A DNA stretch of 33,358 bases from Chara braunii (lineage: Eukaryota; Streptophyta; Charophyceae; Charales; Characeae), in the NCBI GenBank assembly GCA_003427395.1, contig BFEA01000109.1:2196811-2230168 (forward strand), written 5' to 3'. The position numbers were made by a program, and so were the translations under genes. Below the pieces are notes generated by a model that worked only from the letters and a program-made list of their open reading frames with translations, did not search any database and was not told the origin of the DNA. Positions within the stretch are counted from its first letter, which is position 1, and the number at the start of each line of letters is the position of its first letter. Below, piece after piece: positions 10,301 to 19,366 of the stretch.

Positions 10301-11507
10301 AAGAAAGGCATTATGCAGATAAAAGACCTGTGGGACCCAGTAGCCTCAGAATGGATAACAGAAGATACTCTGAGAGGAAAGCTTCCAAGGATACGCAGCT
10401 TGTCTAATAATTACCAGGCATTATTGAAGGCCATGCCTCAAGGGTGGACTTATTTGCTCCAAGCGGATACTGAGAATGCGCTGAATGGGTCAGATCTCCA
10501 GATCACACAGGAGAGGTGTGGAGAGTGCTGGGCCCGGCCCCGGACCAGGGTATCAGAGTTCAGAAGTGGTCGCTCCCTTCCTGCTTGCAGACTACAGGAC
10601 AGCTGCAGGAGACCGGAGAACAAATAGTGCTACAGACATCGGATCTCGTTGAAGTTCGGGTCTTCCTTCAAGAAGAGGGGAAGGGTAAAACCTCAGCCAC
10701 TCTAGGGAGAGATGCAACCTCCTATTGAGTGGAACCCCTCTTGTTTGGATGGAAGGACCTTAAAACCAACATCTCCTTCACTCCCTTGCTCCATTATAAC
10801 TCTAAAATGGGAGTAAAAGTTCAGTGAGGTCGAAGATCAAACCGGCGTCTCTGTCACTCAAGAGAGCAGAGAATCAGCAGTTGGAGGGGGTGTCAAAATA
10901 TAATCTGAGAATCCTATGGACGACGCCGAAGAAACTGCCATCGCAGAAGCAAGCAGCCATCATATGGCTCCAATCCTTACTGGTCACGGCGACTGTATCC
11001 TTTTTGGTAACAAGGGGAATGGACATCTCCTCCATCTGTCAACGCTGCAATTGGGGATGGGAAGACCATGCTCACCTCTGGCTGTTCTGCCCTCTTTTAG
11101 ACGACCTACTGGAATGGTAGACAAGACGGTGGCATTTCCTGTACGAGCAAGAAATGCAGTGGACAGAGTCCTGGTGGCTTACAGGCCTCCCCCCAGAGGG
11201 ACTGAGTTTGTGTTCAGGCATACATTATGTAGCTCTGTGCTGTCGAGGAGCTCTACTAGAAGTCATCTGGACAGCCCGGAACGCAAAGGTTTTCAAGGGG
11301 GAAACTTTGTCCCTTCATCAACAGAAAGCCTTGATGAAGTCCAAATTAAGGCTTGTTATTATAGCTGACTGGGCTCAGCAACGAACATCTGGGGCTAGGA
11401 ATTACCACTGGCTTCGAGGCACATGGGGCCTTGCCAATAAATGGGCGACTATTAGCCCAGAGGGCTCCTTCTCTCCATCTCCCTGGCTCTTGAGTCAGGA
11501 AGACTGA
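7312..11507 (+). pseudogene. LINE ORF2: endonuclease, reverse transcriptase, zf-RVT-like C-terminus; broken
   Basis: Endonuclease (7312 to about 8030): NWNVRG, QETK, YAPV, GDWN, RLD and SDHNPV are the expected EEP/AP-endonuclease signatures. A frameshift lies near 7470-7500. Reverse transcriptase (about 8660-9900): GKCPGPDGLP, the fingers motif NWQPISLLN, motif A LDMEKAYDKV, motif B RQGCPVAPLIF, and motif C as IADDLTV. An in-frame TAG (9397-9399) sits just before motif C. Further shifts occur near 8650, 9870 and 10270. The region after RT (KVAWEAIARPHNEGGLGI) and CQRCNWGWEDHAHLWLFCP (about 11035-11091) resemble the plant zf-RVT region. A stop near 11118 precedes the last segment, which ends at 11507. 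No RNase H domain was found. Confidence 0.88.
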
Positions 11508-11897
11508 GAAGGAACATCGATGGAACTTGTAGAATTGATAGTGGGGTCGGGTTAGACCTGTTCACCTTGTAGAATTGAAATGGATTTTGAGCGTACTAAT
11601 GGATGTATCAGACTTGTGGTATTCCAGCCGATAAGGGTTTTCATATGAGCAATTAGAGCTAGTTGTTTTGTAATTTTTTGAGCTTTAAGTTGTATTTGAG
11701 CATGTACCAAATTTTAATTGAGATCTTTTTTTGGAAAGTACAGTGGCCCAGTTGTGGGGGCCCTAGACCAGGGTTTCAGGCTTTGCAGGATATATCATTA
11801 GTAGCCAGAGTTGGATGAGTTGGATAAGCTAAACTGGCTGAGGCTGCCAGGATAACTCCGGGTTGAATTGTGAGGTCCCCAGCCTCGATCTATTCTG
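11508..11897. other. Presumed LINE 3' region up to a gap
   Basis: Non-coding, T- and G-rich sequence after the last LINE frame. A short element, CTTGTAGAATTGA, repeats at about 11527 and 11567. No poly(A) or TSD is visible before the N at 11898. The region may be LINE 3' UTR or flank. Confidence 0.45.
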
Positions 11898-11898
11898 N
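11898..11898. other. Ambiguous base (N), likely a contig or scaffold join
   Basis: A single N lies exactly where LINE-side sequence changes to a copy of 22321 onward. This is typical of a minimal-length scaffolding gap or an unresolved join. Confidence 0.85.
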
Positions 11899-11987
11899 GC
11901 CATCATTTCTGTCGTTTCTGCATTTGCTGCGTAGGTGCGGCAAGGCACTATCACGCATGCAATACAAGCTATGAAACAAATGCAAAT

Positions 11988-12097
11988 CTACCTTGTTCAC
12001 CCAAATACGACGTGCGCTCATTATTGTGTATGTAGACTGAAAGATACCCTAAGTACAGCTATAACGACCGCACGTTGTATTTGGGTGAAGAAGGTAG
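11988..12097. repeat. Inverted repeat with 29-bp arms (copy of 22410-22519)
   Basis: The arms at 11988-12016 and 12069-12097 pair at about 27 of 29 positions (CACCCAAATACGACGTGCG against CGCACGTTGTATTTGGGTG) around a 52-nt loop. It could be a small foldback element. It lies within the 916-bp duplicate. Confidence 0.8.
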
Positions 12098-12332
12098 CAC
12101 GATCACGGAAGGAAAATCAAACAGTACATATAAAGAAGGCGCAAAATCAGGAAAAAAAAATAAAAAAAATGAGGCGCAAAATCCCCGCCAACGACTTCAG
12201 ATACCTAGAACGCCCAAGGAGGTGAAAGAAAACGATACAACCGGATGAACACCAATATTCAGCGACGGAGATACAGACGGACAGGCAGACACCAAAATAA
12301 CGAAGAGAGAGAGACAAAGACAGCTGAATGAG

Positions 12333-12337
<5 letters not shown>

Positions 12338-12389
<52 letters not shown>
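12338..12389. repeat. (GA)n microsatellite
   Basis: An uninterrupted AG/GA dinucleotide run of about 50 bp. It is identical in length to the run at 22760-22811 in the other copy. Confidence 0.95.
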
Positions 12390-12392
<3 letters not shown>

Positions 12393-12688
12393 CAGATTAC
12401 AATACCACAGATTACATTATTATAAATTTATAATATCTCTGTTTTTTTAATTTAATCTTGCCTAGAGATGGAGATCAACAAGAGACAGAGACGCGAAAAA
12501 AGGTGGAACCAAACAAAGAAGAATCAGGAGAAGAACGACGAATCAAGGCAGTCACCAAAACTTCCACTATATAAAATTAAATTAAATTAAAAAACAAACA
12601 AAAAAAAAAAACTTCCAAACAAAGAGGAACACGGATGCTTCCATCAGGACGAGAGCGATGGTGAGAGACTCAGTGAGATTTTACTAAC

Positions 12689-12728
12689 CGGCTGCTCCGG
12701 TGACAAGGACTTTTACGGGCTCAGCCAT
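12689..12728 (-). pseudogene. Second MDH exon 1 (orphan in this window)
   Basis: Identical to the 40-nt coding exon at 23111-23150. It encodes [13 protein letters not shown] plus one base of the next codon, followed by the same GTTAGT donor. No exon 2 is found further along the minus strand before the N at 11898 and the LINE. It therefore cannot encode a protein as assembled. It may be the first exon of a real tandem paralogue lost at the gap, or an assembly artefact. Confidence 0.85.
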
Positions 12729-12814
12729 GGCGCCGACTACCGCGAGCGATGGAACAAGCTTTTTCCCAAGCGAATGAACGGAATAGAGTAGTCTATAGTC
12801 TATACTCTATAGTA

Positions 12815-13065
12815 GAGTAGTGTGAGTATGCTCAATTACAAATAGTAAAAGGAAGCAAGAAGTCAAAAATAAAAAAAGCAAAAATACACCAAACCCTTCC
12901 CCCCCCGGAAGTCTGGATGCATCTGACCGCAATTGCGTCTACAGCTCACTGAGCAGTGAGCGCAGACAAAAAGTCCTAGTGCGAGTACGCTCCGCTACAA
13001 ATAAGACAAGCAAGCAACAAGTAAAAAAAGAGCAAAAAGACACCAAGCCCTTTCCCCAAGCTTGC
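12815..13065. repeat. Two diverged direct repeats downstream of MDH
   Basis: An approximately 85-bp sequence starting AGTGTGAGTATGCTC (about 12819) recurs as AGTGCGAGTACGCTC (about 12979). Both continue into CTACAAATA-like sequence, an AAGCAAGCAACAAG-like stretch, A-runs, and ACACCAARCCCTTTCCCC. The remaining sequence shows no gene. Confidence 0.65.
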
Positions 13066-13097
13066 AGCTTATGATCGGGTTTACCGTTTACGCACGG

Positions 13098-13155
13098 CGG
13101 TCATTACAGCTGTATCGGTGCAAATTTTCAGTCCAGATACAGCGATAAATGACCG
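13098..13155. repeat. Short foldback sequence
   Basis: The arms CGGTCATTACAGCTGTATC (13098-13116) and GATACAGCGATAAATGACCG (13136-13155) pair with a few mismatches around a 19-nt loop. The loop-side sequence (CAAATTTTCAGTCCAGATAC, read on the other strand) resembles sequence near 14385-14410, suggesting a shared small-element family. Confidence 0.55.
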
Positions 13156-13506
13156 GGCGCTCTATTCGCGCGCGGCACAAACACGCTAGAAGCATGCCTA
13201 GCGCTTCCGCACCCAATGCCACCCACCTGAGTCCTGACACTTTCCCAGCGCCAGCCGCCCATACTACAACAGTTACAAGATCTCAGAAAAGACAAAGGAA
13301 AGGAATCTGAAGCTTTCTTTAACAAAACAACAATTTTTCAACGAATACAAAAACAAATTTCAACTAAGTTGCTAGCAAGCCGAAGCTGTGTAATGGCCCC
13401 AGACTCCCAGTACTCTCCACTGGTGAATTTTGAGATTCCCGACATCATTTCATCTCATGCAAGGAAGAACGAAGGCAGGCAAGGAGAAGAAGAGTCAGAT
13501 CTCTCA

Positions 13507-13565
13507 AATGACATGCAAAAAAAATGACATGCAAAAAAAAATGACATGCAAAAAAAAAAAGAAGT
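13507..13565. repeat. Tandem repeat, 17-bp unit, three copies
   Basis: Three copies of ATGACATGC followed by seven or more A residues, running into a longer A/G-rich stretch to about 13620. This resembles slippage-generated satellite sequence. Confidence 0.8.
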
Positions 13566-13759
13566 GCAAAAAGAAACCTAAGTTAAAGAGGGACAAAAAA
13601 AACAAAAAAAAAAACGAAGTTGCGACAAGTGAGAACGAAGAAGGGTATAGGGAAGAAGAATCACTGACATATCTTTCATACGAAAAATAAAAAACAGTTC
13701 AAAACGAAAACTAAGTCGAAACAAAAACTAAGTTTCCACAAGAGAGAAACGAAGAAATT

Positions 13760-13778
13760 CCCCCCCCCCCCCCCCCCC
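13760..13778. repeat. Poly(C) tract, 19 nt
   Basis: Nineteen consecutive C residues on the plus strand. The length may be unreliable, as homopolymers of this size often are in assemblies. Confidence 0.9.
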
Positions 13779-13974
13779 AACAACCCAAATAAAGAAAAAA
13801 CAAAAAAAAAAAGAAGAGAAGTAGAAGACGAGTCAGATCTTGTGAGGGTCGTGGAGTCAGGTAGCTGATGTAAACAGTCCTTATTTTTTTACTCTTTTAC
13901 ATAAACATCGCGCAATCGAACGTCAGAAGCCTCAACTACCAATGTCGCTCTACAGACACAAATGTTACAGTTAT

Positions 13975-14011
13975 TCTCTCTCTCTCTCTCCCTCTCTCTC
14001 TCTCTCTCTCC
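13975..14011. repeat. (CT)n microsatellite
   Basis: A CT/TC dinucleotide run with one CC interruption, just downstream of the MDH stop (a GA run in the MDH sense). Confidence 0.9.
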
Positions 14012-14133
14012 GCTTCTCATTCTGGAAGCCTCTCCCGCCTGTTCAACAAATCTCTCGCGCTGCCCACTTCCCAAAATTGTGTATTCTCACAATAAATATT
14101 CTACGAGTTCATTATATATTTTTTATTTTCCCC

Positions 14134-14231
14134 TCACTCCTTGATGATGGAATCTGCAAGCGCCTTCTCCTCAACAAGTTCGGCCGCAGTGGCATCCATC
14201 TTCGCTCTCGAAAAGTCGTCGATAGGAAGCC
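14134..14231 (-). CDS. MDH exon 7 (terminal)
   Basis: Completes Gly302 and encodes [20 protein letters not shown] and onward to residue 333, then TGA (14136-14134). The acceptor is TTGCAG. Downstream on the minus strand an AATAAA lies within about 15 nt of the stop, a possible polyadenylation signal. Confidence 0.95.
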
Positions 14232-16708
14232 CTGCAATCAATGTCACAGTACCATGCCAAGGGAGAACAAAGGCCCAGAATATCAGAAACAAAAAGAAAA
14301 AAAAAGAGGGAAAAAAGAATAAAAAGAAGTTTTTCAATCCGCACATTTATATTCACAGGAGGACAATCTTGCCTACTACCGTCTTCATCCGAATATCACT
14401 GTATCTAGACTGGAAGTTGCACCAAATGCAGCTACAATGGCCTGCCGCTCTATTCGGGTCAAGACGGTAGGCGGTGTACCAGTACGGATCCACTGACACT
14501 TAAAAGACATAGCCACAGCAGTGTAAACAACATCCCATTATTCCCATATGAAATGAAATTGTAAAAAAATATTAAAAAAAAGGCCATCACATGCTGTAAA
14601 CGGAGATCTACGATCAGATCTAGTAGGCTTCTCTGATGACATCATTATAACGGAGTTCTTCTTTTAGCTTGCACTAATTCCACGTCTGTTTTAATCCGCG
14701 AACACTTGTATATTTAATTATATAAATCGTTATATAGCTCACTATCATATATAGCTCACTATTATATAACGGAGATCTACTATAGATCTTTACAGAGCTC
14801 ATTGTCACATAGCTCGTTCCAAAACTCGTTATATTGCTCGTCGTATAGCACGTTACGACGCTCATTATTACAAAGCTCATTACATAACTCTTCCTTTAGG
14901 TCGTAATATACCTCATTCTATAGCTCGTTATATTGCTCATTATATACATAATAACAACGGATTACTGCTGCTTTTTAATTCCAACTACAAAGTCATTATA
15001 CAGCTCATTGTATAGCTTGTCACATAGCTCGTTATGTTCCTCGTTATATACATAGCTCATTACGTACATACAGGTCATTATATAGCTCATTGTATAGCTT
15101 GTCATATAGCTCGTTATATGGCTCGTTATGTTGCTCATTATATACATAGCTCGTTACGTTCCTCATTATACATCTGTAGTTCACTATACAGCTCGTTACA
15201 TAGCTCACTATATAGCTCGTTATATAGGTTATTTAACGTCATTATGCATCACTATATAACTCGTTATATAGCTCGTTACTTTGCTGATTGTGCAGAATGG
15301 CAGGCATCCTAGCTTCGCTAAGCACATTAGGGATCGGGCGCTGAAACTAGTTGCCATGCAGTCAAGGTGCGTGAACATCGTATATAACCCTTACGTTTAC
15401 GTCACCAAGTGGTCAACATGGACCCCTATTTTCAGCCCATAATTTCAGCCCATGCAGTCATGCAGCCGAAAAGGGTAATTAGTAATTACTAATTGGGGAT
15501 AAAATTTTCAGGGCTTCTTTTCTGTCCTGTTTTAGTTTTGGTCATTTCTATTGTCCCTGAGGGGAACCCGAATTTCAAGTCAACTTAAGACATTATAATT
15601 ATGGACTTTACACAACATTCTACATGTAACTCGATTTCACATGCGTCCCGATTCATTCAAAATGCTGCACTCGTACGAATGCACCTGGTCCAAAAAGCGT
15701 CCAAGCGAGGTCCAATGGCAGTCATAAATAAAGGAGACCGCATACCTTGCACAATTTCCCACTCTCCATTCTTCGTAGTCACAGGGAAGGAATAAATAAG
15801 CCCGGCCGGGACACCGTACGACCCATCCGAAAACACTCCCATCGACACCCACGTTCCCTGCCAGATCAGAAGAGTATCGTCAGTACGAGTCTCAGATTGT
15901 TCATTTTCTTCAATTAACGTTTATATTTACAGAGCCAAAGAAAAAAAGAGAAAACCAACGCTGCGCTAACACATCATATAGCAATCTGCCTCGCAACCTA
16001 CCTCACCTCCTTTCAGTTTCTTTTGTTTTGTTTTTTCTCCTTTCCTCTCCTTCTACCTCCTCGCTTTCTTTTTCTTTTGGTCTCTTTTTGTTTACCAGCC
16101 GTAAATCGAAAACAGAGTGCCCTCAACGATTCGTCCTCTGATTCAACACGCTCTCGATCCCTCACCTCTGGTGTGAAAAAAAACCAAAAAAAAAAAAGAA
16201 AAAAAAAATGGAAAAAAAGAAGGGACTCACCTCCGCAGTTCCTTTAATCCAGTTCGAGACGTGATCACAAACAGCGCTAGCAGCAGACAGAGCGCTGGAG
16301 AACTTCCTCATCTTAATGATTGCAGCACCACGCTGCTGAACGACCTTGATGAACTCATCGTTCAGCCTGTGCAAACAATACATAGACGAAACGACGAAAC
16401 GAAACGTAAGTTGGAAATTACCGCCCTCAGTAAGTAGTTGCAGCAGATTCAGTCAGACACAAACACACGCCGAAAGAAGATAAACAAATCCCTGCACGTC
16501 CCAGTGCACAAGCCAAAACAATTCATCGCCCCCCTCTACCCCCAGGGCCCACGCCTCGCCAAAAACGAAAAGAAAAAGGGCCACTTACTATTAACTGGCG
16601 GCAGACTGTCTGCAAATAAATTTTCCAATACAGTGCAAATGAGCTTGAATACAATTGAAGGGCAGACCCAGTTTGATAGCGTGCACTCACACCCACATCC
16701 ACACAGAC

Positions 16709-16766
<58 letters not shown>

Positions 16767-16777
16767 ACGCACACACA

Positions 16778-16812
<35 letters not shown>

Positions 16813-17235
16813 CGCATACACAAAACACACACACACACACACACACGCACACACGCATACACAGACTCGGACAAACAAGGAGACGTACCACTCATCGTCG
16901 GCAACAGCTTCTCTGATGCTCTTCTCCACACCCTCGGCGGTCTTGACAACGCCATGGTTCACATCCGGATACTGGGTCGAGGAATGGTTTCCCCAAATGG
17001 CCACGTTCTTAACATTAATCACGGGCACACCAACACGCTGAGCGATCTGTGCCAATGCCCTGTTATGGTCCAGCCTCGTCAGGCAAGTGATATTCTTGTT
17101 AGGTATTCCCGGTGCGTACTCCTTCAGCACGAGAGCATTCGTGTTTGCAGGGTTAGCAATCACCACCACCTGCACAATTTCCCACAATCACACCTTTTTA
17201 AGTTAAAAAATTGGCCCAATCGACAACTTCCAAAG

Positions 17236-17278
<43 letters not shown>

Positions 17279-17598
17279 GCAAATTGATGATTGCCTTGAA
17301 AATGAGACAGATTTCATTAGTTCCGCCTTTACTTGCGCATGACAAGCTGCAGAACCTATAACAGGTATGATAGTTCACCAGCTCGCACATCCGCTCAGCC
17401 GAATAAGCCACACCTTAACGTCAGGAACGTCAGGAGCGTGAGCGCCAAGGTACCTGAATAGGCAAGCAGGGACGAATCTATCCTAATAATTCCCTCCGAC
17501 CGACTTTCCCTGGATTCTGCCGACTTCTCGTCCTCCTCGGCGAACGGCCCACCAACTCGTCCACTCAGACCACGGATTTTTTACTGCCCAAACTCGAA

Positions 17599-17634
<36 letters not shown>

Positions 17635-18340
17635 GTTTATCAGCGAATGTACGGTCACAAAATCCACCCCGCCCAGTTGGTACACCCATCAACTGTTGAA
17701 ATGCAGACCGGAACTCTAGTCCAGATACCACCAGACAAGCAGAATAAATTCACTCTGAATTACCTGGGGGCGGTCAGTTCAACGATGATACTCAGTAATA
17801 TCTCAAAGGCGTTGCCGGAAACTCTTTTTTTTTTAAAGCAAGCCGGAAACTCTTTTTTTTTTTTTTTAAGCAAGCCGGAAACTCTAGAGTCCTCACCTTT
17901 ACGTCCTTGTCAGCATACTTCTCCAGAGCCGCAGCCTGCTCCTTGTAGATGGACACGTTCTTTCCCATAACTTCCTTTCGCTCCATGCCCGCCTTTCTCG
18001 GGAACCCGCCAACCATGCAAGCCACCTTCACGCCGGTCGCAGCTTCGACCACATCGGATGTTGCGACAATCCCTAGATAACGGGAAAACAAATTAAATTG
18101 ATATAAGTTCCATGCATATACATTTAATTTGTACAGTTCCCGTTCAAGTACCAAATAAAAAAAAAGGAGAATTTATAAAAAACAACATAATACGGAGTAC
18201 ATAACAGACAACAAAGCCTAGAAGCGAGAGACAAAACCTGCCGTCAATACATACTGCGCAAGTCGGCGTAGAATAGTTTCAGTTCCTAATTTGTTATTTT
18301 GCAGAAATTGTTCCACCAAAGAAACTAGTAATAACAATAA

Positions 18341-18391
<51 letters not shown>

Positions 18392-19334
18392 TGTATTTTA
18401 ATAAAATGAAATAACCTACAACATGATTAAAAAAAAAAGGACAAATAAAATGAAATAAAATACAACATGATTAAAAAAAAAGTACTTTAACAAAATGAAA
18501 TAAAATAAAACATGGTAATAAAAATAATGATCATCGTTCGCCGGATCTTGCTGAAAGTGTGGGTTAGTAAGGCGATGAACGACAAGAACTCCCGCGCTTA
18601 GTGGTTTTTTTTGGGCAATCCTGCTCTTCATTCCGAAAAACCATATTGACAAAATTCGCAAAAGAACAAAAGAAGAACAAATAGGAAAAGAAAAATCAAC
18701 TAACCAATGGAAGCCTAGTGGACGGCTGGAACCTACACAGATGTATACCGATGACCATGGTGCATGCCTCTGGATATGGTGGGAAATGCACCAAAGCGAA
18801 GTTCAACCCCTAACACGAAACTCCAACGAACATGGCAATCCCTCAATCAACATGAAAAGATCACAGAACCTCGACAAACATAAAAGGATCGCAGAAGTTT
18901 CCTCCGCTACTATGGCAAATATGGCAAATTTAAAGTAACCGGAAACCCAACAGGGTATCATCGCGACCTCAAAATCACGACTTTTTTAAGGGATGTCTAA
19001 ATAAGACCGACACTAGACTAAAAAAAGAAAAAGAAAAAAAAAGACCGACATTAACTGGCCTTCGTCAGTTGGTACGCCCCTCAACTGTTGTAATAAAGAC
19101 CCCAAGTACAAACTCCAATGGAAGCGGATGAGCGAAATACGACAATTCTGAAGTACCTAGTGCCGGTCAGTTCAACCATGCTATCTCACGGCCGTCGCCC
19201 GGTATGAGAAAAAAGAGAGCAAGTCCTTCGGAACATCCGTTAAAATTGGAACGATGCACAGAAAATTAGCATGGCCCTTGCGCAAGGATGACACGCATAA
19301 ATCGAAAAATGGTCCAAAATTTTGGAAGCGCAGG

Positions 19335-19366
<32 letters not shown>

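Larger units (their letters stand above)
4751..11507 (+). mobile_element. L1-clade LINE (non-LTR retrotransposon), decayed
   Basis: Coding regions in LINE order: an ORF1 nucleic-acid-binding protein with a CCHC-like knuckle, a small middle ORF, then ORF2 with AP-type endonuclease, reverse transcriptase and a C-terminal Cys/His region like the plant zf-RVT domain. No LTRs are seen. The ORFs are split by several frameshifts and in-frame stops (for example TAG at 9397-9399), several beside homopolymer runs, so the copy is probably dead or carries sequencing errors. The 5' end is undefined. No poly(A) tail is visible before the gap at 11898, so the true 3' end may be missing. The architecture matches plant L1-type LINEs. 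Confidence 0.93.
11899..12814 (-). repeat. 916-bp exact copy of the MDH exon 1 region (copy 1)
   Basis: Matches 22321-23236 at a constant offset of 10,422 bp. I saw no difference, including equal lengths of the (GA)n tract and the A-runs. It contains MDH exon 1, its splice donor, the start of intron 1 and about 86 bp upstream of the ATG. The right boundary (12814/12815) falls inside the palindromic upstream sequence, and the left boundary is the N. It is either the start of a tandem MDH copy or an assembly duplicate. Confidence 0.95.

Noticed and set aside
11935-12225. A 96-codon frame repeated identically at 22357-22647
   Set aside because: Identity only reflects the 916-bp DNA duplication. 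It lies in MDH intron 1, spans the foldback and resembles no protein.
13430-13690. Lysine-rich 86-codon frame downstream of MDH
   Set aside because: It is made of A-rich tandem repeats and has no family resemblance.
16438-17361. A 307-codon plus-strand open frame and long Cys/Val frames on the other strand
   Set aside because: They run through the (CA)n microsatellite and antisense to MDH exon 4. The open frame comes from dinucleotide repeats, not a gene.
19223-19323. Functional U6 snRNA gene
   Set aside because: The ACAGAGA box is mutated, there is no upstream element or TATA, and poly(A) follows.
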